Assembly (NCBI RefSeq): GCF_014596445.1
Contig: NZ_MECL01000150.1
Location: 1-64,000 of the forward strand
From: Streptomyces sp. CBMA29
Lineage (GTDB): Bacteria; Actinomycetota; Actinomycetes; Streptomycetales; Streptomycetaceae
DNA length: 64,000 nt
Reading direction: 5' to 3'
Part shown: positions 43,160 through 52,228 of the stretch, one piece after another
Numbering within the stretch: position 1 is the first letter of the stretch
Layout of the letters: every line of letters starts with the position of its first letter
Notes under the pieces: generated by a model
Told to the model about the DNA's origin: nothing
Seen by the model: only the letters and a program-made list of their open reading frames with translations
Database searches by the model: none
Position numbers and translations under genes: made by a program

Positions 43160-45042
43160 AGGGTCGCCTCGCCGCACAGGTGGGTGAAGGCGTCGATCAG
43201 GTAGGGCGGGACGTCGCTCTTCGTCACCGAGGTGGAGGCGAGGAGCTGCGCGGCGAACTGCGCGGTGATCGACTTGCTGGCGCTGTTGAGCTTGAGCGGT
43301 CTGTAGATAGCCAGAGCAGCCTGCTCGAGGGGGACCTTCTGGCGCAGCCAGCGGTCGACGACCTTGTCGGCCCGTGCGATGACCTGAGCAGTCTTGGCGG
43401 CGTCCGGCCAGGACCGTTCCGCAACGGATGCGAGCTTGACCGCGCGGTGCATCAGCCTGGCCATGGTCCAAGAGGTGACGGCGAGGTCGTACTCCAGCGT
43501 CCACCAGTTCGACACGAAGGTCTTCACCGGCCCGTCGTCTTCGCTGGCGAGGTCCGCAATGTGCGCGGCGATCTCCTGCTCCGTCATCTCGTCCCAGCAC
43601 TTCAAGCTGCCTCGCATCTTCTCCGAGGTGCCGGCGGGAACGAGGTCGCGGTCGCGGATGCAGGCGACGGGGACGGGGATCTGCTCGCCGGAGCGCTGGA
43701 AGACGCGGCTGTACCGGAACAGGCCGACGTGGCCGACGTTGACCACGCTGACGCCGTGCTCGTTGAAGGGCATACCCAGGACGGCGGCGAGAGCGGGCAG
43801 GAAGATTGCCTCAGCGTCGCCCTCGACCATCGCCAGGCTGCGGGCGAAGAACATATTAGCCTTGGTCACGTCCAGGAACCGGGTCAGGAACGCATAGTCC
43901 TCGCCGGTCAGGCGCGTGATACCCCGCCGCAGCGGGAAGGTGCGGCCCCGGACGACGAGGGTTAGGCACTCGACGGGCGTTGATGAGGCGAGGTTGGGGC
44001 TGTGGGTGGTGAGGATGACCTGGACCGGGGCCCTGCCATTTTCCTGCGGCCTCTGGGCCTTGTCGTGGAGAAGGTCCATGATCCGGGTCTGGAGCTGGGG
44101 GTGGAGGTGCGCCTCGGGTTCCTCGATCAGCAACAGGGGAGCCAGTTCGCTCTTGCCCAGCAGGAGGAGCTCCGCAGCCATGAACAAGGCATTGTTGTAT
44201 CCGAGCCCTCGGCGCGTCCACTCGTCGGATCTGGCGAAGAGATTCAGTTCGAGTCGTTCCAGTGCGCGGGCCAGCGTCGCGTCGGTGGCGACGCTGATCT
44301 TGGCGCGCAGGACGTCGTCGCCGATGGCGAACCGCTGCAGGTAAGCTGAGTTAATGTCCTGGCTCACATCAGCGACGGCATTGTTGTTTCGGATGTCGTG
44401 CTCGGCGCGGCGCAGGATCCCCACCAGAGTGGACGGAGGGGTATCGCCCTCGGGGTCGTAATCATCAACACCCTGGTCCTTCATTGCCGGGTAGCCGGCG
44501 AGGATCTGGGAGAGCCGTGATCCGCGACCCGAGCGCAGTTCCGCCTCCGCGTCGCGCAGAGGGCGCAGGTAGGTGGCGCGCAGGAGTTCGCGTGCGGCGC
44601 CATCCAGGGCCGGGCCGTTGCCGTCTGGTCCGGTCCGTGTGGTGACCGAGACCCGGTTCCGGACCGGGTCCATCCGCTGGGCCTTGAACGTCACGCAGAG
44701 CCAGGCGGCGCCGTGGCGGTCATGAGTGAGCAGTTCAAGGAAGACCGCCTGCTCCTCGGTCGACAGGTCGGTGAACCCGCACACGATGGTGAAGGTCTCC
44801 GCCCGCCCGTCCTTCCCGAGGTGGAAGTCATCCTGGGAGACTCGGTAGTAGTCCGTCGCCGCGGTCTGCAGGCACAGCCGGATCGCGTCGATGATCGCCG
44901 TCTTCCCGCTGTCGTTCTCGCCGACGAGCACGTTCGTCCCGGCCGTGAATGACAGGGCCAGCGACGCGTCCGACTCGCCTTCGCTCAGGGCCGCAGCTCC
45001 GAAGACCCGGAAGTTCTCGACCCGAAGATGCGCTAAGTACAC
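43156..45042 (-). CDS. OLD-family ATPase with TOPRIM nuclease domain (GajA-like)
   Basis: 628 residues. N-terminal ABC-type ATPase: MYLAHLRVENFRVFG, Walker A GENDSGKTAI (41-50), and Walker B LLLIEEPEAHLHPQLQTRI near 310-328 with H-loop TTHSPNL. C-terminal TOPRIM: MVEGDAEAIFLPAL (about 402-415, the catalytic Glu) and CIRDRDLVP (the DxD). This is the class 2 OLD architecture that, beside a UvrD-like helicase, defines Gabija-type defence. In studied examples the nuclease nicks DNA and is held off by nucleotides until phage replication depletes them. Order (nuclease then helicase) and 4-bp overlap match. Confidence 0.85.
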   Translation of the reverse strand: MYLAHLRVENFRVFGAAALSEGESDASLALSFTAGTNVLVGENDSGKTAIIDAIRLCLQTAATDYYRVSQDDFHLGKDGRAETFTIVCGFTDLSTEEQAVFLELLTHDRHGAAWLCVTFKAQRMDPVRNRVSVTTRTGPDGNGPALDGAARELLRATYLRPLRDAEAELRSGRGSRLSQILAGYPAMKDQGVDDYDPEGDTPPSTLVGILRRAEHDIRNNNAVADVSQDINSAYLQRFAIGDDVLRAKISVATDATLARALERLELNLFARSDEWTRRGLGYNNALFMAAELLLLGKSELAPLLLIEEPEAHLHPQLQTRIMDLLHDKAQRPQENGRAPVQVILTTHSPNLASSTPVECLTLVVRGRTFPLRRGITRLTGEDYAFLTRFLDVTKANMFFARSLAMVEGDAEAIFLPALAAVLGMPFNEHGVSVVNVGHVGLFRYSRVFQRSGEQIPVPVACIRDRDLVPAGTSEKMRGSLKCWDEMTEQEIAAHIADLASEDDGPVKTFVSNWWTLEYDLAVTSWTMARLMHRAVKLASVAERSWPDAAKTAQVIARADKVVDRWLRQKVPLEQAALAIYRPLKLNSASKSITAQFAAQLLASTSVTKSDVPPYLIDAFTHLCGEATL

Positions 45043-45507
45043 AGATTCCCCCGCCGGCGGGCCGCAGCGCGCTCTTCTCCGGACAGGAGTCCCCGGGCGG
45101 CGCGGCCCATGATCGATATTTCCGGAATCCTATGCTCTCCGAACTGGCCGCCCGAGGGTATCCGGCAGATTGCGGGGGACGGTGTAAGGTCCCGGACACC
45201 TCGTCTGCCCGAACAGCCGTACTCCTGCGGGCCGCCATGATGTCTTGCCGTCCCCGGCCAACCAGGCGTGAAGGAAGGCTGCCACTCCACCGATCTCCGG
45301 CAACAGCAAAGCGCGAGCGCGCTGGGTGCTGCCGCCGATCACTCCTCAACTAGGGTGAATTCGGCATCGCGCCGACCCTTTCGCCGTCCCCAGACAGCGG
45401 TACTGCACGACAGGTTGACGCCGTGACCGTTGCGGTGTGGCTCCTCGCCGACGCCTGTGCAGTGCGAGAGGTTGGCGCCGGGCCGCCACCGGTGTCGACA
45501 GAGTCGG
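45043..45507. other. Upstream region of the Gabija-like operon
   Basis: About 465 bp without a supported gene. On the minus strand a TAGGAT hexamer (around 45127-45132) could be a -10 box for the operon, but its -35 is unclear. Frames crossing it (for example 45350-45838 on the minus strand) look like shadows of neighbouring genes. Confidence 0.4.
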
Positions 45508-45720
45508 TCAGCGCCGGAGGAGACCGGCCAGCACGCGCAGTACGAAAAGGCCGAGCATCAGCTCCAGGACCCGCATGGCCGCTTGTCGACGATGACTTCG
45601 GCGTGACCACACCGCAGGCAGGACAACGCCCAGATAGAGCAGCACGAAGACGACCAGGACGATGACGCCCGGGGATGAGAGCACGACCGCACCGATTCGT
45701 ACGGCATCGGCGAATGACAC
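45508..45720 (-). CDS. Small two-span membrane protein
   Basis: 70 residues from a GTG with AAGGGATCC upstream: MSFADAVRIGAVVLSSPGVI onward. A hydrophobic span at about 9-35, a basic loop (WSRRSHRRQAAMRV), then a second short hydrophobic stretch ending LRVLAGLLRR. It is divergent from the STAND gene, sharing a 170 bp intergenic region. Small membrane proteins sit beside several defence genes, so an accessory or toxin-like role is possible, but there is no direct evidence. Confidence 0.55.
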   Translation of the reverse strand: MSFADAVRIGAVVLSSPGVIVLVVFVLLYLGVVLPAVWSRRSHRRQAAMRVLELMLGLFVLRVLAGLLRR

Positions 45721-45891
45721 GAGAGGATCCCTTCGTGGAGAACGGGGCGATCGGGACTCTCGCTGTCCGGCGGGTCCGTACGGAACCCGGATTCTCCGTT
45801 TGTACAGTCGAGGCGGAGAGCGGGAGGTCACCGGGCATACGCCGAGGGGCCGTCCAACGGCAGGCGAGACAGATCGGACAGGCGGGGCGGC

Positions 45892-48432
45892 GTGCTGGGC
45901 AGTGGTGAGGAACGGTTCCGATCGGACCTGCGGACCCTGGGGGAGTGGCGCCTCAGCAGGCTCAGGCCGGTGCCGGGTCTGCGCAGACTCGCGCGCAGTG
46001 CCCGTGTCGAGTCACCTTCGACGGTCGGCGGCTGGCTCCTCGGACGGAACCTGCCGGCCTCCGTGGAGCGCCTGATTGGGCTGGTGCTCGCGATCGGTGC
46101 CGAGGCGAAGCGCCAAGGAGCGGAGCCGCTGCCCGACGAGCGGCACCTCTTCGACCTCGACCACTGGCGCCGTCGCCATCGGGACGCCGTGGCCGACCGG
46201 ATCGGGGGGCAGAACGGCGGGACCGCGCAACGACCAGTGCACTCCGACAGAGAACCCTGCGTCGTCGGCCCCCTCGACCTGCCACGTCCGCTGGCCAGCT
46301 GGCAGCCCGAGCGGCTCGGCGTGCACGCGGCGATCGCCGATCCGCTGCGAACGGCCGCGACTGACTTCGTGCTCCCGACGTACATCGCCCGCCGCCACGA
46401 CCACGAGCTGCGCGGCCTGCTGAAGGATGCGGCGTCCGGAGCAGACCCAGTGCTGCTCGTGCTGAGCGGGTATAGCTGCGCCGGGAAGACGCGCACCGCG
46501 TACGAGGCGGTCCTGGCCTGCCTCGCTGACTGGGCGCTGGCGTATCCGAAGGACGCAGACAGCCTGAACCGGCTGCTTGCGGCGAACGCCCTCGGCCCGC
46601 GCACCGTGCTGTGGCTCAACGAGGCCCAGGAACTGCTCGGCGGCAACGGCGGTGAGGCCGCTGCCGCGGCACTGCGCCGACGGCTGGAGCAGCCAGGACC
46701 GTTGGTGGTCATCGCCACCCTTTGGCCGGGCCACCGAAACGAACTGACCGATCGTCCGACCGGCGTCCAGGACCGCCATCCTCAGGCCAGGGCACTGCTT
46801 GCGGCAGCGCGCGTGATCACTGTTCCTGCGGTCTTTGACGGCTCGGCGTTGGGGCGGCTGCACGAGACGGACGACGGTTCCCTGGCCGTCGCCGCGCGAA
46901 CAGCTCTGGACGGTTCCATCACCCAGACCCTGGCCGGCGGGCCAGCCTTGGTTCAACGGTACGAGCAGGCAGATGGAGCGCAGGACTGCTACGGCAAGGC
47001 TGTTGTCACGGCCGCAATGGACGCGCGCCGACTTGGTCACGCCTCCCCGCTCTCGTTCGCGCTGCTGGAAGCGGCCGCGCCCGGCTACCTGACGGACTCT
47101 CAGCGCGCAGCAGCGCCGGCGGACTGGTTCGAGACCGCGTTGGCCTTCGCACGAACCAGGGTCAAGGACGTGGCGGCGGCGCTCGGCGACGTTGCCCGCG
47201 ACCACGGCATGGGCGCCAGGTCGGGAGTGAGCCGCCTGGCGGACTACCTCGACCACTACGCCCGGACGGCTCGGCGCGAGTGCTTCCCGCCCTCCTCGTT
47301 CTGGCACGCTGTTGAACACCACTCGGCGACCGCCGCTGACCTGTACGGACTGGCCTGTGCCGCAAAGAATCGGGGGCGGCTGCGTCTGGCGGCCGCACTG
47401 CTGCGCCGCGCGGCAGATGGGGGACACGGTCCGGCCTGGGAGACAATCGTCACGATGATGGCGTACCGGGGCCTAACCGAGGAACCCGAGACGCTGGCGC
47501 GATCTATCCTCCGGAGCGGAGACCCGGAGCCGATGTTAGCCCTGGCTTGGACACTCAACGAGGTCGGCGACCCTGACGAGAGCGAACGGCTGATTAGGGA
47601 AGCGGCCACCACCGGGCGGGCCTCGGCCCTGACATCGCTGGCGGTGGTGCTGGACCACGGCCCGGAGGCCGAAACGGCATTGACGGAGGCTGTGGCGCTC
47701 GGAGATCCGGCGGCGCCCTACCTGCTGGCTGAGCTGCGCCGAAAGGCGGGCCACCTCGCGGAGTTCGAACGGCTCCTGTGGCTGGGGGCATCGGCGGGTG
47801 ATCGGGATGCCAAGGGCGAATTGGTAACACTCAAGTGCCGCGTTGACGAGTGGGGCGAGGCCGAGCTCTTGGCGCGATCGTTCGCGGAAAGCGGCGATGG
47901 ATTCGAACTGGCCATGATGGCGATGGAACGGTACCGGGACGGCAATCGGTTCGAGGCCGAACGGCTGGCCTGGACGGTCGTCGAGTTGGCCGATCGGGAC
48001 GTGCTTGGCGCGGCAGAGCGGCACTGGCCGGGCGGGGTGTTCGCTGCGGTCATGTTACTGATGGGCTTGTACGGCGACGACGAGGTTGACGCGGAGTCCG
48101 TCCTGTATCGGCTGGCGGAGTCCCGGAACCCGCAGACCTGGGCCGTGGCGGGCTGGCACCAGGAGGCCCGTAACCCGAGCCAGGCCGAGGCTCTGCATCG
48201 ACGCGCGGCAGATCGGGGGGACCTCTATGCGCAGGAGCGGCTGGCCATGATGGAACGGCACCGGAATACAGCCCATGCCGAGCGCACGCACCGGGCGTTG
48301 GTCGATGCTGGCGGTGGCGTCGGCCCGCTTGCTGCTCTCTGGGAAGACGAGGGCAGAGCTAAAGAGGCCGAGCAGGCCAGCTGTTATGGCCTGGAGATCG
48401 ACGGTTCGATCGCCGACCCTTGGCTGTTCTAA
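45892..48432 (+). CDS. STAND-like NTPase with N-terminal HTH-like domain and C-terminal TPR/Sel1-like repeats
   Basis: 846 residues from a GTG. The first 70 residues resemble a small helix-turn-helix (SPSTVGGWLLGRNLPASVERL). The NTPase core has Walker A GYSCAGKTRTAYEA (about 191-204) and Walker B TVLWLNEAQELL (about 240-251); the Asp of Walker B is replaced by Asn-Glu. From about residue 470 to the end are helical repeats of TPR/Sel1 type (AEALHRRAADRGDLYAQERL and others). Tripartite sensor-switch proteins of this plan act in bacterial immunity or regulation; the effector activity here is not evident. It lies between defence and decayed mobility genes. Confidence 0.72.
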   Translation: MLGSGEERFRSDLRTLGEWRLSRLRPVPGLRRLARSARVESPSTVGGWLLGRNLPASVERLIGLVLAIGAEAKRQGAEPLPDERHLFDLDHWRRRHRDAVADRIGGQNGGTAQRPVHSDREPCVVGPLDLPRPLASWQPERLGVHAAIADPLRTAATDFVLPTYIARRHDHELRGLLKDAASGADPVLLVLSGYSCAGKTRTAYEAVLACLADWALAYPKDADSLNRLLAANALGPRTVLWLNEAQELLGGNGGEAAAAALRRRLEQPGPLVVIATLWPGHRNELTDRPTGVQDRHPQARALLAAARVITVPAVFDGSALGRLHETDDGSLAVAARTALDGSITQTLAGGPALVQRYEQADGAQDCYGKAVVTAAMDARRLGHASPLSFALLEAAAPGYLTDSQRAAAPADWFETALAFARTRVKDVAAALGDVARDHGMGARSGVSRLADYLDHYARTARRECFPPSSFWHAVEHHSATAADLYGLACAAKNRGRLRLAAALLRRAADGGHGPAWETIVTMMAYRGLTEEPETLARSILRSGDPEPMLALAWTLNEVGDPDESERLIREAATTGRASALTSLAVVLDHGPEAETALTEAVALGDPAAPYLLAELRRKAGHLAEFERLLWLGASAGDRDAKGELVTLKCRVDEWGEAELLARSFAESGDGFELAMMAMERYRDGNRFEAERLAWTVVELADRDVLGAAERHWPGGVFAAVMLLMGLYGDDEVDAESVLYRLAESRNPQTWAVAGWHQEARNPSQAEALHRRAADRGDLYAQERLAMMERHRNTAHAERTHRALVDAGGGVGPLAALWEDEGRAKEAEQASCYGLEIDGSIADPWLF

Positions 48433-48772
48433 CCGTCGATGCCGACAGCAATGAGCGTTCCTGCCGGACGGGCAGCGCATTCAGCGCGACGGGGCTCTGT
48501 CCGCGCCGATGGTGTCCAGGAGGGCAGAGAGGTCTGTGGCGCTATCTGGGGCCTGGGTGTGCGGGATAAGTTGCGGAGTGGGTATGGGCGCTGGCGCGGA
48601 CGACGGCTGGGACCAGGCGCTGACACGGTGCCCAGCGAGCCCCTCCAGTTCGCGCTGAGCGCGGGAAAGACAGCGCACAGACGCCGAGGCTAGGCAGCGC
48701 CGCGAACACGCCCCCGAGTCCACTGTCACTGCAGGCCAGCTCGAGCAGGAGCGCGAGCGTGGCCTCTTTGTA
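48433..48772. other. Short gene-free stretch
   Basis: 340 bp between the STAND gene and the duplicated nuclease fragment. No supported gene; probably debris from the recombination that joined the fragment to the relaxase pseudogene. Confidence 0.4.
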
Positions 48773-49026
48773 ATTGTCCCTGTCGGGGGGAGCACATCCC
48801 GATCGGCCACGGGTTCGTAAGGCCGAACCACTCCGTCGGCGTGTGCGCGGGATCGACGAAGTGCATGGTGCCGTGGGCATCGACAGTCGATCGCCGCCAC
48901 ATCGGGAGTGAGGGCACGGGCCACTCAGGGTCTGGGTGTTCCCAGATGGTGTGCTGCTGGGTGCCCACGGAGGCAGGGTGCAGTTGCTTGACAGTGAGCA
49001 CCGCCGACACGTGGCAATGGTCCCAA
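48773..49026 (-). pseudogene. Duplicated 3' end of the stand-alone nuclease gene
   Basis: About 255 bp closely matching 39733-39985, roughly 85-90% by eye. It encodes KQLHP...TQQHTIWEHPDPEWPVPSLP and the following C-terminal residues, with the same WFGLTNPWPIG ending. It has no start of its own and is fused in frame to a piece of relaxase C-terminus (ALLQQAVSR then WDHCHVSAV). This shows a non-homologous or micro-homologous join of two element segments. Confidence 0.8.
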
Positions 49027-50544
49027 CGACTGACGGCCTGCTGGAGCAGGGCTTTGGGGTCGCGGCCTGCCTGTTGGGCCTGGGCGAGGGTGGCGGCCAG
49101 CGCGTCGTGCTGGGTCTCGGTACCGGTGCGGGTGAGGTGGTGCGCCAGTACCGCGCGGATGGTGGCCTCGTAGCTGCGGCGTTCGGTTTCGGGCAGGGCT
49201 CGACCCTGGGCGTGCAGGGCGTTCATGGGTGCGGCGGCGGCTTGGCGGTAGGCGGCGCGCAGGTGTTCGGCGGTCTGGCTTGCGGCGTGGGCTTGTTGGG
49301 CTGTCCTCGGGCGGAGTGCCAGTGGGCGGCGGCGATGGCGAACAGGACGAGGGCGGACAGGAGCATTGCGGTGGCGCCGCCGTCTTCGCCCCTCCCCAGT
49401 GCCCCGCCGGCCTGGATGATGCCCCGGGCGGCCGAGCACATCGCGCGGGTGTCGGCTTGTTCGGCACGGGTGTGGCTGCGGGTGGCGCGTTCGAAGGAGC
49501 GGGCCACGGCGGCCAGTTCGGCGCGGGTCGCGGCCGGGGAGGTCTGCGCGACGGCGTCCAGGAGTTGGCCCATGCCGGTGAGCTGGGCTGCGGCTTCGTC
49601 GCCGTCTCCGTCCAGGAGGGCGGTGGCGCGTTCGGCGACGCCGGTTGCCGTGCGGCGTACCCGGGCAGGCGCCGACCAGTGCGGCCGGGCGGCGCCGGTT
49701 CGCGTTGACGTGTGCTGGTCGGGGGTGCCGTCGGTGAGGCGTTGTCGGATGCGGGGCAGGGAGAGGTCGGCGGCCAGGGTGGAGCCCGCGAACCAGATGG
49801 GCTCACCCCTGGCGTTGCGGTCGCCGGGCAGGGCGACCGCGTAGCCGAGGACGTCCCCGGACGGCCCCTGGGTGAGTTTGATGCGCAGGCCCTTGTCCCG
49901 CAGCCGGGTGAAGAACTCGGCTTACGTGGCGGCTCCGGCGAGGGCCTGGCGGGCGGCTTCGCGCAGCGTCTCGCGCGGGATTTCGGCGCGTCCGGTGCGT
50001 TCGGCTTTGAACCGCTTTTGGCTGGTGGGGTTCTTGGCGGCGGCGCCGTCGCCGGGGTTGAGTCGGCGCAGGCCGTAGTCCTTTTCTATCTGCCGAGCTC
50101 CAGCCTGGGTTTTGCGCTGGTCAAACTTCAGGTCGGCGCGGCGGCCGTCCTGGCGCACCTGGGTGGCGGCGATGTGGATGTGATCCTCGGCGTGGCGGAC
50201 GGCGACCCACCGGCAGGCGGTGGTGTCGCCTTCGGGGGCAACGCCGACCGCGGCAACAAAGCGGCGGGCGATGGCCGCCCAGTCGGCATCATCGAGGTGC
50301 CGGTCGCCGGGGTCTGCTCGGACCGAGCAGTGCCAGAACGTCGTGGCCGGTGCCCGGTCGCCGATTGCTTTGACGGATTGGTCGCGCCGCCCGGCGAACT
50401 GGGCGATGGTGTGGTGGGGGTTGCGGCCGGGGCCGGGGGCGTAGTCGTTCCAGGACGCGACCAGGTGCCGGTCGGTGTGCTCGTCGCGTTTGCCGGGGCC
50501 GAACAGGTAGCGGATCAGCCTGTGCGTTCCACCGGTGCCGTCAC
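49025..50544 (-). pseudogene. Relaxase / mobilisation nuclease, multiply disrupted
   Basis: Reassembled product: VTAPVERTG (from a GTG at 50544 overlapping the mobC stop), then after a frameshift near 50520 LIRYLFGPGKRDEHTDRHLV, then the His-rich relaxase motif RHAEDHIHIAATQVR, which binds the catalytic metal. An in-frame TAA at 49922-49924 splits the protein after QALAGAAT; the sense continues as AEFFTRLRDKGLRIKL. A second frameshift near 49300-49325 leads to QQAHAASQTAEHLRAAY, and the 3' end is replaced by a duplicated nuclease fragment. It would initiate conjugal transfer by nicking oriT if intact; here it must be dead. Confidence 0.8.
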
Positions 50545-51152
50545 CGGCGCACCAGCCACCCGACGGCGTCGTCCACCGAAGCGAGTGCGCTGTCGATGCG
50601 GTGCAGGAGCTGCTGGAGGTCGGTGGCGGGCTGCCCGCCGGCGTTGAGGAAGTGGGCGACCTGGTTCAAGTTGTTCCCGACGGCGGCGAGCTGCCGGTTG
50701 GACTCCATGAGTTCCTGTACACCGCGCCGGTAGTCCGCGACCGCGGCGGTGGGGTTGACGCTGGCCGCGGCAGCGAGGGTGGCGGCTGCGGCGTAGCCGC
50801 CGGGGGCAAGGTCGGCGGCGTGGGCAGCGAGCTGGACGGCGGTCCATTCGGCGTCGCTGAAACGCAGGCTGGTGCAGGTGCGGCGCTGGGCGCTGTGGCG
50901 CGGACGGCGTCGGCGGGACACGGCGCGCACGGCGGTGTTCTGCGGCAGCTCCTCCCCCACGGACGGCACCCCCGGGCCGTCGTCCCGTTCGGCGGCAGGC
51001 ACCCCCGGGCCCGCCGCCGAACGGTAAGCTCCCGCCCCTTCCGGGGCGGGAGCGGGGTAAGCAGCGCTTACCCCACAACTTGCTGCCCGGAGGGCTGTGT
51101 TGACCTCACGCTGCTGTACCGGGGTGGTAGCTGCCGAGTCGTTCGCGGTCAC
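50541..51152 (-). CDS. MobC-like relaxosome accessory protein
   Basis: 203 residues from a GTG. A long disordered Pro/Ala/Gly N-terminal part precedes a C-terminal core with CTSLRFSDAEWTAVQLAAHA (ribbon-helix-helix-like) and the MobC hallmark QLAAVGNNLNQVAHFLNAGG. It helps relaxase load at oriT. It overlaps the upstream small gene and the relaxase start by 4 bp each. It appears intact although its partner is broken. Confidence 0.8.
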   Translation of the reverse strand: MTANDSAATTPVQQREVNTALRAASCGVSAAYPAPAPEGAGAYRSAAGPGVPAAERDDGPGVPSVGEELPQNTAVRAVSRRRRPRHSAQRRTCTSLRFSDAEWTAVQLAAHAADLAPGGYAAAATLAAAASVNPTAAVADYRRGVQELMESNRQLAAVGNNLNQVAHFLNAGGQPATDLQQLLHRIDSALASVDDAVGWLVRR

Positions 51153-51340
51153 CGACCCGACTCCGCGTCCTGCTGGTGGACCTCGTGCAGGAAGTCCTCT
51201 GTACGGTCCATGGCCAGGAGAGGGTGGTGCAGCGTCCAGGTGCGGTCAGGTCCGGGTTCGGCGCGGTGGAGGTGGCAGCTGTGGTGCGGCACGCCCAGCC
51301 AGTTGTCCACTTCGGCTGGGGTGGCAGGGGTCGTGCGCAT
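51149..51340 (-). CDS. Small protein upstream of mobC
   Basis: 63 residues from an ATG with an AGGAG ribosome site at proper distance: MRTTPATPAEVDNWLGVPHH onward. GTGA overlap with mobC supports co-translation. Rich in His, Trp and Asp; no family recognised. Probably part of the mobilisation operon. Confidence 0.6.
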   Translation of the reverse strand: MRTTPATPAEVDNWLGVPHHSCHLHRAEPGPDRTWTLHHPLLAMDRTEDFLHEVHQQDAESGR

Positions 51341-51420
51341 GGCGGTGTTCTCCTGTGGTTAAAAGAAGTCGGAACGGTGACGCTCGCTGGATGGGTGACC
51401 GGCCGTGCTATCCGGCCCGG

Positions 51421-51876
51421 TCACCCACCGTCGTGGTGTGCGGTCAGTCCCGGTGGGGGGTGACTGGGTGACGGGGTGTCGTGCTGTTCGCGGAGCTGGG
51501 CCATCGGGGCGGTCAGCGTGTCGCTCGACAGCGGGATCTTCTGACCTCGGACGGCCTGGGCGATGACCTGCCGCGTCAGCTTGTCCTCGGCTCTGACCGC
51601 CGACCGGACGATCGCCAGCAGCTCCTCGGTGTCCGGGTCAGACCGCCGGTCACCGGCCCGACGGAATTCGCGGTCACTGACCGGCGCCGGGGTGACCGGC
51701 CGGTCAGTGACCGGCGGACGGCTGACCGGGCAGACGGTCACCTGGTCGGTGGCGGCCAGTCGTTCTCTGACCGCCGGGCGACTGATCGGCTGACCGCGAA
51801 GGTCAGCGGCCCGAACGCCCGAACTGGGATCCTTGCAGTGGCCGGTGACCGCGCCGGGCGTCGTCCGCCAGGTCAC
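51421..51876 (-). CDS. Possible C-terminal remnant of a DUF2637/Spd-like plasmid protein
   Basis: 151 residues. The middle is a linker of repeated VTDRPVT-like units. The C-terminal 60 residues (EELLAIVRSAVRAEDKLTRQ ... PLSSDTLTAPMAQLREQHD) look like a folded winged-helix-like tail seen on some actinomycete plasmid spread proteins. No membrane spans are found upstream in frame, so the N-terminal half is lost or was never there. The family call is tentative. Confidence 0.4.
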   Translation of the reverse strand: MTWRTTPGAVTGHCKDPSSGVRAADLRGQPISRPAVRERLAATDQVTVCPVSRPPVTDRPVTPAPVSDREFRRAGDRRSDPDTEELLAIVRSAVRAEDKLTRQVIAQAVRGQKIPLSSDTLTAPMAQLREQHDTPSPSHPPPGLTAHHDGG

Positions 51877-52020
51877 CGTTCCCTCTCACCGACCGGCTGA
51901 CCGGCGCCGACCTGACCGGCCCGGGGTGACCGCTGACCGAACTGATCATCCCGAGTGACCGGATTCGCCCGGAGTGGTCGGACTGACCGTGACCGTGGTG
52001 GTCAGGTCGGTCGGCGCGGT
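51640..52020. repeat. Cluster of GACCGG / GGTCA(C/G) short repeats
   Basis: TGACCGG-type heptamers in both orientations recur more than fifteen times in about 380 bp. They cover the linker of the preceding gene and run on into the non-coding upstream region, so coding need alone does not explain them. They resemble iteron or TraB-recognition (clt) clusters of actinomycete plasmids, but no matching Rep or TraB is present. The non-coding part 51877-52228 holds nothing else that I can support. Confidence 0.5.
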
Positions 52021-52228
52021 TGTCGGAGCCCCCGCAGACTGCCTGGTTCTGCCAGGTCCGTCCCCCAGCGACCGGTGGTGGGCGGGGGGTTCGTCGTGCT
52101 GGGCATGCGGGGTGTGCTCCGATCGCTCTCTCCGTGCGCTGGTGGTGCGTCGGCGGAGTGGTCTGGCTGGGAAGTCGACGGGGTGGCGCGCTCGGGGGCG
52201 GACCCGTGCGGAGCGGCTTGCCCTGGGG

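Noticed and set aside
43156-45042. OLD-family protein as a retron or Septu-like component
   Set aside because: No reverse transcriptase or HNH partner; the coupled UvrD-like helicase fits Gabija better.
48726-49439. 237-residue frame as a single real gene
   Set aside because: It is a chimera of relaxase C-terminal codons and a duplicated nuclease tail, with an out-of-frame Arg-rich start.
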